A stretch of DNA of 64,000 bases, taken from the NCBI RefSeq assembly GCF_047495875.1, contig NC_092458.1, positions 108,998,227-109,062,226 of the forward strand, read 5' to 3'. Position 1 is the first letter of the stretch. Each line of letters starts with the position of its first letter. The position numbers were made by a program, and so were the translations under genes. The notes under the pieces were generated by a model that was not told where the DNA came from, searched no databases, and saw only the letters and a list, made by a program, of their open reading frames with translations. The DNA comes from Pithys albifrons albifrons. Its lineage: Eukaryota > Chordata > Aves > Passeriformes > Thamnophilidae. Positions 11,263 to 23,743 of this stretch are shown in pieces.

Positions 11263-14200
11263 GCTTTGAACTGCCTGTGTTTGTTTATCAGGGCTGGTCT
11301 GATCAATTCTTGGAGTTGACTGACCATGTAGCTTCACAAACATTATGACTGGCTCAAGGGAAGCAGAAGGGATGCCTGGCAGAGCGTACTGGGGAGAACA
11401 CAGCCATTGCTTTTGCCAACCATACCAATTTACTTCGACTTGATTGAGATGTGAAGCAATACCACAGTTAGATGACCCAGGTAAATCGAGGCTTTAGTAG
11501 TTTGAGGTTGATAAGGCCTTGACTTTAAACTCCAAAGCACCTATGTGTATCACAAAGCGTTAGGCTCAGGTGTTCATAAAGAACAGCAGCGCTGACACAG
11601 CCCCTGCCTTGATGAGCTCCTGTGACTTCATTCATGAAGGAGCGCCATGTAGCAGAACTGACCTCCACACCAGAAAGTTATGGGTCATAAGACTTCAGCA
11701 GCAGTTTCTGTAACATCTAAACTGAGGATAAATGAAAACAATATATTAAGGTGACTACTTTTATATTCTTGCTCAAAAGCAGACATAAGTGCAGCATCAG
11801 TAACCCTAATAATATCTATGTGGCAACTACTCTCATTTCAAATATCAAAACATAGTTTTTTCTGTTTTCTTCTGGCTAATTACACCTTTATCTTATCTGT
11901 CTGGAAAGGCATTACTACAGTCATGAAGGCACTGACAAGGTACTTGATATTTCTGTTGATTCTGATAAATGATTCATACAGAGCAGAAATCATCAGTGCA
12001 CAAAAAAAGTATGTTTTTTCCATGAAAAAAGCCAGAGAAATGTGAAAATGCAACATATACACAGCTGCACATACACAGGAAACTTACTAAAATCTCTCAA
12101 ATAACTTTTGGGACCTATGCAATCCAGATACAAAGGAAATCAGTTTTAGCAATTCGGGTCTTGTCCAGCCTAATGGCTTGTTCAGTCAAAGTTTTTATCA
12201 TTTTAGTGCAATTAGAACTTCACAGTGGGGCTGCTTTGTCTTCAGATTACTTCTGCAGAGAATTGGAGTTGTAGTTGCAGAAATTTGGGGGTGACGATGT
12301 TTGGTGTGAAATGCTCCAAGAAAAAATGGCAGGCAATAATCGATACTGCAGTCATTGCAGAGAGAGGATCCTAAACTCCAGAATCGCTGCCATCTCCTTG
12401 ATCTCATCACAGCTTTAGGTGAAAAATGCTAAAGACTACCACCCATAAACTTCATAAATTCATGAGTTATATGAAAGGAAAAGGATAAATCTTAGAAAGC
12501 TCATCTGCACTTGAAGGCAAAAGAACAGAAAACAGATGGGATTCCAAGATAGTGCTTGGCAAGTCAATGGTCAGGATTAAGCTCGTAGTCAAGAATTAAG
12601 ATGACAGTCAGAGTAGTTTTGAATTTCACCACTGCAACATAGTACAAAAGTAACTCCAGTGTGGCCCATGACATTTTCACTGATAACTGTGTTAGTAATT
12701 GAGTAAGTGATGAAGGGATGACTGTGTCAAATGTATAAAAACATTACTTGATTTGTTCTTATAATACATCCTTGGCATTTTACATATTCTCAAAATCAGG
12801 TTTTCAAACACAGCAAGCACAACTGCTTTTTGGTTTCTATCTGTCACTGACTAATGCAGAAACACAAGCTGTTACTTGCAAGTCCCTTTTACTAACCCAT
12901 TACTCAGCCCAAGGACTATTAAAAAAGGTCTGCAAACCACCCCTTTGAGGAACAAATAAAAGTCATTCTGGGCATACAAAGTACTTTCAGTTGGATAAAA
13001 CATTTCATGGGTCATGATCAATGCCTTGTATCCTGATAAATTTAGATGAGCAGCTGTATTCCTTTACAAAGGTGTGTGAAGAAAAGCTTTGTGTTCAATA
13101 GACCTTTCAAAGGCTGGAGGTCTCAAAAAGCTTCTGAAATAGCATTTTCTTTTTTCCCCACACCCCCTGCCTCTGGAAATCAATATGCTTTAAAACATTT
13201 TACCTTCAAGAGTTATCACACTTGAAAAAGAACAAATTAAATGCAGAACTGTTCCCCAAGATGTTTTTTAATCTAACTTCCCCATATACAATATTATTAC
13301 ATCCAAAGATAACTACATCCCAACAATTAATGTTCAAAACATACCACCTTCTCTAGTGAATAGATTTTAATTTTTGATATCCAGAACTCAAATAAAATAA
13401 CTTCAATTAACACACCTCTTGGAAGGTATGAAGGGGCAAGATGCCACTGCATTAGCTCTACTGCCTACTTTTTTGCTTTGCAGTTTATATAAGATTTATC
13501 TGGTACCTCAGACTTCTGCTGACTTTGCTTCATAGTGAATGTGCACGTATAGCAACTTTACAACTAAAATCAATGTAAAAATTTCAGATCTCTTGTTTTG
13601 TTTGTCTGTTTTAACACAAAGACTGTCTTTGCAGTAACATCTTGGCAGAGCATCACCTAATACATTTTGTTATACTGAATGCTATTTTAATTATCCTAAC
13701 ACAAGACCTATATGAAGGAGTTGCTACAACATATTAAAGCATTCAATCTTTCTGTTATCAAACTGAACCATGAGAATAAGGATTTTCAAGCAAACCCAAT
13801 TTGGAATACAAGGATAAAGAATATCATCAGCATTTTGCCCCCAGTCTCCACAGAGTTGTTGAAATCAGTAGGTTCTGAATTAGGGCATTAGCCTCCAGCA
13901 ATAGCCAGGGATTAAAATGAACCTAAAAGGAAACCCTCTTTAATAATGGGATTTATAAATTCTCTGTGATTTCTTACAGCTACCTGCTGTTTCTATATTT
14001 TCTACTCTTCTCTTTAGTCCCATTAACTCTTACACATCCAGGGAACACGATGGGTGACAGGAGCCATGATCACAGCTTGAGGTAACCCTGTCAGGCCACT
14101 TAAGAGGTACAGGAACAACATGATAATGAAGAAGTCCTGGGCAGAATACAGCAGGATTCACCATCATTTGACAGTTATTTACATGGGCCTCAGAATGCAA

Positions 14201-15897
14201 ATTTTATATTGACAAAATTATTTACATAAAGTATGATTACTTTATTTACTTGTATCAAGACAGCATTGCAAGGAATAGGAAAAGCTTGCCCAGGCAACCC
14301 TCCCACTCCCTGGAAAGAAGACATGGGGCTTCTGAGTTGTTAGTCTATGCAACAGTCCTGGAAAAACAGTCCAGCTGCTGGTTCAAGGGGAGGTTAGTGG
14401 CAGTGGCAGGTACGTGGCAGGACGCATCTCTTGTTTTCCATTTTCTATCCACAAGATGATGTGCTTGCCTTACACCTCTTGCCTCCTAATGGCTATTAGT
14501 AGGGCCAGGATAAAGCTAAAAAAATTATCTTTGCTCTTCAGCCAGCACTGTCAAAGCTCTTCTCCACAGCAGCTGGGAGAGGGAAATTTATTTTTACCTA
14601 CATTGTTGAGAAGACCTGAGTCAGCTCTGCTAGAATGATCCCTCATGATGAAAAATTTATGGCTTTTTGCTCTGCCTCCCTGCCTGCCTTTTAATATCTT
14701 TCCCTTCTCCCCACAGTGTTTTTCCCAACTGGATTTGGCAACTTCCCCAAATTCCTGTTTTACATTCTCCATCATCATTTTAAAAATAAATGTACCTAGC
14801 ATCATGCCTCTATTTCAAGACCTCTATCCTTTGTTTAAAGACTGATGGGTTTTAAGGGGTAAGCCAAATCCCTAAATGCTTTAAATCAATAGTGTTCTTT
14901 AAGTGTGGCTTTAATCACTTAAATGAGGCACCTATGCAATTTGTAGCAAACTTGTGGAAGGAGTGAATTACACAAGACAAAGCCATCAGATCTGAAGTGC
15001 TGTGACCATCTAGAGATGTTGGAATGTGCACAATCATCCAAAATAGTCAGCAAAGCACAAAAGTTGACTATGAAATAAGGAAGTAAATCAAGTAATAACC
15101 CTCTTTCCAGCTGCCTGCATATTACCATTCTCTCCACCCACCACAGGGCTCCAGCCCATTAGGGTTGATGACAATCAGCAGCATGGATATGAGAAGGGAG
15201 CTTTCCATCAGTGCCATCTGTACAAGAGCAAAATGGGAGCGGAAGTGAAGGGTCAGCCAATAAACCTTCTTGCTGGTACAGTAAAAAAGAATAAGTAAGT
15301 CAGGGTGAAAAATACAACTGGGTTTACTCCAGAATTCTGTAGACTTAATTTTCCATTCCAGAAGTACTAAAAGCTTAAAGAAATATTCAAAATAAATTGT
15401 TTCGTCCAGGGCAGTACTTTAGAAACACCTTCATACAAAACAAACATTTCCCCTCAGTTTGCCTGGGAAGATTTCTCTGGATCTCATTTTGATGTCTGTA
15501 CTCTTCTCTTGCATTAGTTTATAAATAAGTTCTTTGTCTATGATCTACAAGAGTGTTTCTTCCACAACAAGCAAACGAGAACTTGCCTAGATGCTAACAC
15601 AATTTTATATCTTAGTAATATTGAATTTTATGTATATTACTTGTTTATGAGCGGCACAAAATTTGTAGGAAGTATTTCCTATTCACACGCCACCTCCCCT
15701 TGCCTTTGGAGTATGGGAATGCTGCATCTGTTCTCAGAGGATGCCTGCCTAGATCCAGCTGGCAGGAAGCCCTCTGGGGTGGCACAGCAGCTGGGAGCAA
15801 CTGGGAGAACCCTTCAAGTTTCTGCATTTTTCCTAAAACTGTACCAGCCATGTCAAGATGCAGCCAAAATATCTGGATTATCTATCCTAAGTTGTGT
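11263..15897. other. Anonymous AT-rich DNA
   Basis: No gene or clear repeat is visible. Two pieces, about 11270-11420 and 14270-14470, are GC-richer than their surroundings but carry no recognisable coding signature or repeat ends. The open frames here (60-85 codons) look random. Confidence 0.5.
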
Positions 15898-16248
15898 ATT
15901 CACAGAATCACAGAATATCCTGAGCCGGAAGGGACACGTAGGGCTCCAGAACTCCTGGCCCTGCACAGACAGCCCCAAGAGTCACACCATGTACCTGAGA
16001 GCATTGCCCAAATGCTTCCTGAACTCTGTCAGGCTTGATGCTGTGACCACTTTCTTGGGGAGCCTGTTCTGGTGCCCAAACACATTCCGGATGAAGAAGC
16101 TTTTCCTAATATCCTACCTAAACCTCCCCTGACACAGTTTCATGCTGTTCCCTCAAGTTCTCTCACTGGTAACCAGAGAAGAGATTGGTACCTGCTCGTC
16201 TGCTTCTCCTCGTAAGGATGCTGTATGCTGCAAGGAGGTCTCCCCTCA
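15898..16248 (-). mobile_element. CR1 LINE 3' end, minus strand
   Basis: This is a 5'-truncated CR1 copy of about 350 bp on the minus strand. Its 3' end is at the left edge, where TTCACAGAATCACAGAAT is the reverse complement of two ATTCTGTG tail units. The body follows with the typical antisense words CTTGGGGAGCCTGTTCTGG, GATGAAGAAGCTTTTCCTAA and GCAAGGAGGTCTCCCCTCAG. It ends at about 16248. The tail is tidy and divergence looks moderate. A 163-codon plus-strand frame and a 112-codon one cross this element and are antisense artefacts. The sequence right after the element contains a short direct repeat, GTAGTTACT, at about 16250 and 16267, which I cannot tie to the insertion. Confidence 0.92.
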
Positions 16249-19200
16249 GTAGTTACTGAGCAACATGTAGTTACTAAAAGCCAGTGGGATGCAGAATCCA
16301 GAGGAATACATAGTATTCCAAAATTGTCTTCTGTGAAATTTCAAAGTTCTGTCTCTGCTATTAACAGATTGCCTGTCTTAGAAGAAACATATCAAAGATT
16401 GATTCATTCTTTTCTTTCTACCTAAAAATAGGTCTAGAACCTTTAATGAAGAACCAGTTTCACTTCAAGGATACAAATTCCAAGTAGGTCAAAATGACTG
16501 GTTATCACCAGGTAGCTGAGCCAAGAGCTGACTGAGCACCTTCTGGGAAGCAGGGAACAGCTTTTGGGGACTGTGGGAGCTTGATCCCAGTCAGAACTGA
16601 CAAGGGAACTGGAACCAAGACCACATGCAAGGACCCACTCAGAAAGACACTGCGAGCACAGAAAACTTTACAGGACCTTCTTATTTTTACTGCATTTCAC
16701 CAGACCCTGAGTACTTCAAGTGAAGCATCTTGAAATGCATTATACCTCAATTCACTGAAAACAAAATCAGTCCTTTAGGCAACAACGGCCAGGTGAGAGG
16801 AGCATGAAGCACCCCCCAAGAAGAAAAAAAGAAACATTCTGTGTGCTGCATATTCAAGTAGATATTATGAATCAACAGCAACCTGACCTTTACACAGAAT
16901 ATGTAATGTCTAGCAGCAGTGTTCGGGTTGAACATCAAAATCTTATTTCTGACTACTGATCTGTGAAATGCTTGTTGACAGTAGACGTTTCAGAAAACAA
17001 ATAATATCAAAAGAAATATCAGCAAAGAAACTAAGATATTTAATCTGTGCAAGATTTATTTTTTATCTTTATTGTCTGATTCATGCATCTGCTAATGTAG
17101 TATTCTGGAAAATGCTGTTAACAACAGGAGAACCCCTTTGTTTCTATCAAGAGGAGCATGTTTTGTCTTCATGCACTTATTGATGAAGGCAATAGCATTT
17201 CTAGTAAAACAAGTTACAGGGTTTTTTTTATTATTTATCTAATTGTATGCTTTAAAAGAAAGTGCATCTCGAAGTGAAAATGTTGTCTGTAAGTTGTGTA
17301 TTTTGTCAAACATTTTTTTCTTAATTACCAACACAAATGTTACTGACAAATGAACAACACATCAGTAACATGATGTTATAAATTATGAAACTTTGGCTGT
17401 TTATAGACTAATGGAGACTGAATGCTAAGTAAATGCTTTTCTGGCACCTTGGAAGTTCAATTAACTAACTAAATGTATTTTTTTAATTCTGCACATAAAA
17501 TAGATCTAATTGGATTTTCTTGCCCACTCTGAAGAATGCAAAACAGAATCCAATGACGGCAAATGATTTTAAAAATATATATTTTTAACAAAAGCCAAAT
17601 AACAGTCAGAGCTATATTTATTTACCATTTACAGTTTTGTAACTGTAACTTGGAATTAATAATACATTTAAGTGCTTTGAATCAGTCAAAGAGACACTTG
17701 AGCTTCTGAAGGTGTCAGAGGAGTTCCTTCATAGCTGCAGCCCAATGGGTTATACACCCAATGGTATATATACACATTTACCTACAGACATAGGTATACG
17801 TGCATACAGTATGCAAGGTAAAACTGTACATCCATCTCAATTATGCTTGCAATATGAAAATGATAATGATGATTAAATCTCTGCAAGGACTGAAAACCAA
17901 TAACATTATTTGCACTTTGAATTTACAGGTTTTTTTAGACTAGCATGCTGGAGGAAAATAAGGCTCTTTAATTACTATTGACTAGAATAGGATAAGGAAC
18001 AGACATAAATTTCTTAGCAATCTTTTCTTGTGCCTTGCCTTTTACCTTCCTGAAGATCCATTTCTACACAAGAAATAGGAAAAAAAAAACCAAAACAAAA
18101 TTATGCCTTATTTTCTTTTTTTCCCTTTCTCATTTTCCTTCCCATCACACCCTCTCCTGGTGTGTTTGTCTGCTCCTTCTCCTTGGGCAGCCTTCCCCCT
18201 CAACACTTTCATGTTCACTCCCATGCCAAATAAGCATTGACAACCTCTGGTTTATGCCACTGCTCTTCTCTCTTTACAGGATTATCAGCATAATTTGAGG
18301 TGCAAACATTTGAGAAACAATAGATATGTTACTAGAGCTAAGAGGTAACTCAAGTAGTTCATGGCAGTAAATAAATTGGTCATTTTGAGGGAATCAGCTA
18401 ACACAACAGCTGATTTTTTACTGTTCTTTAAATGTTCTGAGCACTGTGGGAGAAAGGCTGGTGTAATACAGGAAATGAGTGGTCAAATTCAAATTGCCAC
18501 CCATTCCAGGAGACACTAAAGAGACGAGGACAGAGAAAACATGAGAAAAAAAGTCAATGTGCTTCCTCATCCGCAGTCACTTCAACACACATGTTGGGAG
18601 AGGAGGGACAAAGAAATCTGAGCCAGACAAGCTTTACTTGTTGGCATGGTTCCTTTTTTTCTGTTGCCTCATGATAAACTACTCTTTTTCTGAACTAAGG
18701 AGACATAATATACCCTCCTTCTTTTACCTTTAGAGGTTCATCATGGTTGCTCAAAGTCTTCTGCAACATACAGGCTGTATGTTTGCTTAAACACATGTGT
18801 GTTCTGCTCTAGACCACAATGCCAAGGAAAGGTTAGAAGTGAACTCTTACTGAGGGTACCAACCCTCTCACAGTGAAAATGTTTCCCTTTTCCAGAAAAG
18901 AGCATGAAAGTCTGTTATTTTATCATTATTAAAATGGACATAAAACCATCTTTAAGCCTTTAGTAAAAAGGAAATTGAAAATTAGGTTTTTTCAGTATCT
19001 TTTTTCTCTTCTCCATTAGTTGCAGTTATGCAATCATTTTTCATTTCTATTTTTGCATGAACGTGGACAACTATCAAGATATATACATTAAAAATTTTGA
19101 TTCAAAATGACAAAGCAATAGGGTATGCATAAGTGAAACTAAAAAGGATTTGAGATTATTGCATGGCAAACAGATTAGCTCCTCTTTTTGAGATGCAAAT

Positions 19201-21004
19201 TTCCACATTAACTGTAAAAAATTGTCTGCAGCCAACTAGAAATATTTCAGAGCTGTGTTGTGCCATCTCAATACACAGTTGAACATACTTATCCATCAGA
19301 GTTTTTACTACTGTATAAATAATATATACATGTTTTACAGTTCTGAATAGATATGTTGATTTTGACTTAAAAAAAACCAAATAATCCTGTTTATCCGTGA
19401 AGACTACAGATGTGACTGGATGCTGAGAAATTATTGTAAAAAGAATAAAGACAAGACTAGGTGCTGAGTGTTACAGAATTCAGACTGCATGGGATATTTT
19501 TCAATATCTGAACCATGATAAAATCCAGTAACTTTAATGGTTGCAAGAATACATTTATGAAGATCTGGCTTACAGGATAAGGGCGTTCTGCACCTGCAGT
19601 AGGCAATTTTCTTAGATAACTTGCACACGTACCAAAAATGAGCACTCTGTCCTTGATGTTTATGTAGCAGATTTTTCCTTTTGTTCCTAAGTTGCTTCAT
19701 ATCAGAAAATAAAGCCATTGAACGTGGAATGCTTTGTAACATAAAGAAATTTCACATTTGAAGGTGTAAAAAGGAGCAAAGACCCTGTTCTACAACATTA
19801 ACTTACCCATTAAGGTTATGAGCTGTGTCTGACAGAAAGCAAAACACAGCAGCGTTATTTTTTACTTCATAAGTCTACAACATATAAATAGCAGCAGACA
19901 GGATCATGTTTTCCAGAAAGCAGACAAAAATCCGAACCCCAAACATGGAAAGCCTGTGGATCACAGTTCAGAGGTGAACTACTGCACTTCTGCATTCTCT
20001 AATGGTTGTTGGGGCTGTAGCTGAAGCTCTTTGAGGATAAACACTCCATGTACCAAAGAAGAAAGGTGGAAACTTGTGTTATGCTTGGACAAAGAAAGTG
20101 TGGGAAATGTGAACTTACCACTCAAAAGGTAAAAAGAAATACCAAAAAAAAGTAGGCAAACTTGGTTTTCTTTCTTCTCTTCAAAATGAAACAACATCAA
20201 GTATCGTTAATGACATTTTAAAAGTGCTGAGAAATGTTAGGAAGAACTTCACAATCATTTTGATGATGTCTTTTCTTTTAACCTTTTGTAAGGGAAGGGC
20301 AAGCAAATTTTCTTATTTCCCTAATTCTTCAAGTTACCACAAAGACCAGAAAGGATCCCAATGTGGAGGAAATGGGAAAGCTTGGTATCACCGAAGAGAT
20401 ATGATGCACAATTTCCTGATCCATCATTTTCTTGAAGATTTGTGCTATACTGTATTTCTCAACATGCCAACAGGATATTTTAATCCATATATTTGTCAGA
20501 GCTATCAAAAAATCTATAGTATTAATACCATTTTCTTTGTCACCTTTCATCTCCTTCATGCTTTTAGAGGACAGTGCTCAGAGACTGATAGGAGACAGTA
20601 TTAAAATTGGACAAGGAAGACCAGGGAAACCATGGAACATCCATTATGCACATCAAACTATGCAGTCTTTAGGCATTTTATGGAATTATTTCATTAATTT
20701 TTATTTAGTCTGTAAAAATTTATAAGATTTTAACATATGAAGAGACTTTTAGATTTTGAAATAGGAGATGAGTACTTAGGGCTGAAGAAAAAGTCTTCCC
20801 CTAATTGCAAAGTAATATAACTCCATTGAAGTGAAAGAGTATGGAATAGAGCATGGAGTCTATTCCTTATTAAACATAAAATGTTGAAATTATGTATTTT
20901 TAAAGTATACAGACTTGCTCTTCGAGAGTTCACGGTTATACATTTTTCAAAATGTTTATTATTTTCTCAGTCATAACAAGCCTTGTTAAAATTAATCCAA
21001 GTTT
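16249..21004. other. Anonymous AT-rich DNA
   Basis: No gene or identifiable transposon. 17510-17700 contains long runs of A/T words mixed with conserved-looking blocks (AATCCAATGACGGCAAATG) and resembles a conserved non-coding element by eye only. A 126-codon plus-strand frame at 20224-20604 has a hydrophobic start but no match to any family I know. I treat it as chance. Confidence 0.5.
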
Positions 21005-21092
21005 GTAAACAAACAAACAGCCCCCTCAAAAAAAAAAAAAAAACAACAAAAAACCAAAACCAAAAAAATAACAACCCTGAAAAAAACCAACA
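21005..21092. repeat. A/C-rich low-complexity tract
   Basis: About 90 bases are made almost only of A and C on the plus strand, including AAACAAACAAAC, a run of about 16 A, and CCAAAACCAAAAAAA. Strand asymmetry is strong. It looks like an expanded and mutated poly-A tail or simple repeat; I see no retrotransposon body attached. Confidence 0.8.
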
Positions 21093-21468
21093 CATAAGAA
21101 CAACCAGCCAATTCAGTAGAACTTACTGGTGGAAAATCGTGGCTGTGTAACATTTTAAGGTGTCACTAAGAATCATCTTCCTAACCTGAAATGTTACTAA
21201 CCAGAAGATGAAATAAGCAAGGACAATAAAAATGTATTTAATTGATATGTGTTTTTTTCCAGAGTTTAACTGAGGTCTCACCAACATAGAAAGCTGTGTT
21301 GTACTCTAACTCCAGTTAAATAAATTTCCATGCCACCCAGAGACCAAAGTAAACTGTCTGACAAACAACATCTTGTAAGGTCTGAAATAGAACAAATTAT
21401 TTTCTAATTTTAAAATCCTATATAATCAACTAAGTATTCAGATTTCACAAGTAAACAGTCTGAACAAG

Positions 21469-21496
21469 CCCCCCCCCCTCCCAAAAAAAAAAAAAA
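21469..21496. repeat. Poly-C followed by poly-A
   Basis: A run of C interrupted by one T is followed directly by about 14 A. It is a short homopolymer junction, prone to slippage and to sequencing or assembly error. Confidence 0.85.
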
Positions 21497-21957
21497 GTCT
21501 GAGAGGTAATTATTCAAAGTGTTTGGTGACTATTTATACTAACAGATACATTGTAAGGAACAGCTGGATTCATTCTTAAAATAAGTTTACTCTTAAATAA
21601 ACAAGAATCCAAAACTCTGGGACTAAACCAAACTTTTACAGATCTGCCACTGAAAAATGTTAGTCTAGATGCTGACCAGTTAATTTATTCTCTACAAGAG
21701 CAATTCTAATTAGAATGCAAAAAACACCACTTGTATTTAGTCTTCTCCCACTTTTAGTATATTTTTTTCACACTAAGAAATGGTGGTTTTCCATCTTCTT
21801 TTTAAATGTTTTCTTTTGTCCTACAAATATACTTCAAAATCACTTTGCTGAAGTTGAAACTGGCTGAGTTAAACACTAGATGGCAGAACAAGGCTGGAGC
21901 TGAGCTGAGAAGGCTGCACCTAAACTCGTCTGCATTTTCAGAGACAGCAGCTGAAAC

Positions 21958-22075
21958 ATTCACAGAATCATAGAATATTCTGAGTTGAAAAGGACCAACA
22001 AGCATCTTCAAGTTCACCTCTTAAGTGAACATCCCATACAGGGATTGAACCCACAACTTTGGCATTATGTTCTTC
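21958..22075 (-). mobile_element. Short CR1 LINE 3' end, minus strand
   Basis: The left edge, TTCACAGAATCATAGAAT, is the antisense form of the CR1 8-bp tail repeat. It is followed by ATTCTGAGTTGAAAAGGACC and by CAGGGATTGAACCCACAACT, both typical of the antisense 3' end of CR1. Only the last 115-120 bp of the element are present. It resembles the copy at 37549-37665 and probably belongs to the same CR1 subfamily. No coding sequence is included. Confidence 0.9.
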
Positions 22076-22156
22076 CTATGAAAGTTGCCAGTGGTTACAT
22101 GAAAATCATCTCCATACATAAAAGTCTTTGCATACACACTCTGTTTTAATTCCCTG

Positions 22157-22173
22157 AAAAAAAAAAAAAAAAA
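22157..22173. repeat. Poly-A tract
   Basis: A pure run of 17 A with no retrotransposon body that I can recognise on its 5' side. Confidence 0.85.
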
Positions 22174-22424
22174 GCCAGAGGTGTCACTCGGAAGAACTTG
22201 ACGTAGAATTTAAGCTGAAGTACAGATCAGAGAAAGGGATTTACTTTTCAGGCTTCTCAAGGAATCTAACAGTAGGACACACAGAAACAATATTAGGACA
22301 GAAAACATCCAAGCACAGAAATGAACAAATGGATTAAAAATATCTTTTCCACTCTCTTTTCTAACATTTGAAATTTCTTTTTATAGTGAGTATTAACTGA
22401 ATTAAGAGTTTAACAGAAATTAAA

Positions 22425-22782
22425 TCAGGATGATCTAATTGCGGCCCTCCAGTAACTGAAGGGAGCCTACAAGAAAGATTGAGAGGGACTTTTTACAAAA
22501 GTATGCAGTGATAGGACAAGGGGGAATGGTTTCAAATTGGAAAAGAACAGGTTTAGATGAGATATTAGGAAGAAATTCTTTACTGTCAGGGTGGTGAGGC
22601 ACTGAAACAGGTTGCCCAGAGAAGCTGTGGATGCGCCATCCCTTCAGATGTTCAAAGCCAGGTTGGATGTGGCTCTGAGCAACCTGGTCTAGTGGAAAGG
22701 TGTCTGTGCCCATGCCAGGGGAGGGCTGGAACGAGATAATAATTAAGATCCCTTCCAACCCAGGCCATTCTATGATTCTATG
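22425..22782 (+). mobile_element. CR1 LINE 3' end, plus strand, intact tail
   Basis: This is a 5'-truncated CR1 of about 360 bp. It starts within the region just before the 3' UTR (GGCCCTCCAGTAACTGAAGG) and continues through GAGAGGGACTTTTTACAAAA, ATATTAGGAAGAAATTCTTT and GCAACCTGGTCTAGTGGAAA. It ends in CCATTCTATGATTCTATG, two perfect copies of the 8-bp tail unit. Its body parallels 2430-2757, so both derive from related CR1 subfamilies, and its tail is the better preserved of the two. A 116-codon minus-strand frame over it is an antisense artefact. Confidence 0.94.
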
Positions 22783-23702
22783 CAATTAAGATATTAACAC
22801 ATAAATTGGCTCACCAAACAAGCAAATGCACCTAAACAAATTAATAAAAGCAAGGTGCAATTCAGTTGTATTGCCACTAAAACTAGTAAGATACCATTCT
22901 GTTCACAACAAGGTTTATCCCACTGTGTCTATAACAAACCCAACTGCATCACTCCTGTGGAGCTCACACTTTGTATAAATGGAAAAAAACATGGTAGCTC
23001 TTTGCAAAGTTACATGGAGCTATGCCACATGTGATTTACTGCTAACAGCACTATGTTTCAGATGGGACAGCAAATTTCACTGAGGCTTTACTGCAACTCT
23101 GCCTTTGATTCTTGTACAGTTAAGCATCAGCTGCAGCAGCCAAAGGCTTTGCAGAAGAGCAGTGGTCCACCCATTACAGCCCAGATATGCTGGGTAGCAT
23201 CACAAAACAAGCAATGTGCACAGACGTTATCTCCTATCCTGAGCTTTCTCTTAGCCACATTTCCATACTCCTACAGGTACACTTTAGAAGCTTCAGTCTT
23301 TCAGATTCTGGAAGAGCTCTGCTCTGCAGTCCCTTAGGAGGTCTTTAAATGTCCACAGAAATGTCACAAACTAAGGCAATAAGTAGTCATGGAAGCCTGC
23401 TGAGCTGCTGCTCCAGGGAAGGCACAGCAGCTGCTTGGAGCTTGCCTGCCTCACTCAGAGCTGCTTCTGTCACTGCCAAGGGAGGAATGTGCATCAGGAA
23501 TGGCTTGGACAACAGCCTAGCTACCAGTTGTAATCAAATATAATTCACTCTGCATTATTGCCAGCTTGTAATATTATATATATATAATATTTCAGGCTTT
23601 ACACTGAATGCTAGGCTGAGGATTGCAGCTTTCGGAGGATGAAACAGTATCATCTCCTAAGGATCAACATACATGCATGTGAAAGATAAAACATGAGTAA
23701 CA
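22783..23702. other. Anonymous DNA
   Basis: No gene is recognised. 23380-23500 is GC-richer with many CTGC/GCAGC words. A short TA run lies at 23573-23592. The frames of 64-94 codons here show no domain I know. Confidence 0.5.
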
Positions 23703-23743
23703 GGAGGGAGAAGAAGGAAAGAGGCGGGAGAGAAAGAGAAAAC
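23703..23743. repeat. Polypurine tract
   Basis: About 40 bases of almost unbroken G and A (GGAGGGAGAAGAAGGAAAG and onward, with a single C). Such tracts can form triplex DNA. There is no LTR start after it, so it is not a retroviral polypurine tract. Confidence 0.75.

Noticed and set aside
15641..16132. 163-codon plus-strand open frame
   Set aside because: Its second half is antisense CR1 3' UTR, and the first half has no recognisable domain.
20224..20604. 126-codon frame with hydrophobic start that could be a small secreted protein
   Set aside because: The hydrophobic start is followed by sequence without pattern in AT-rich DNA. No promoter, splice or homology evidence supports it.
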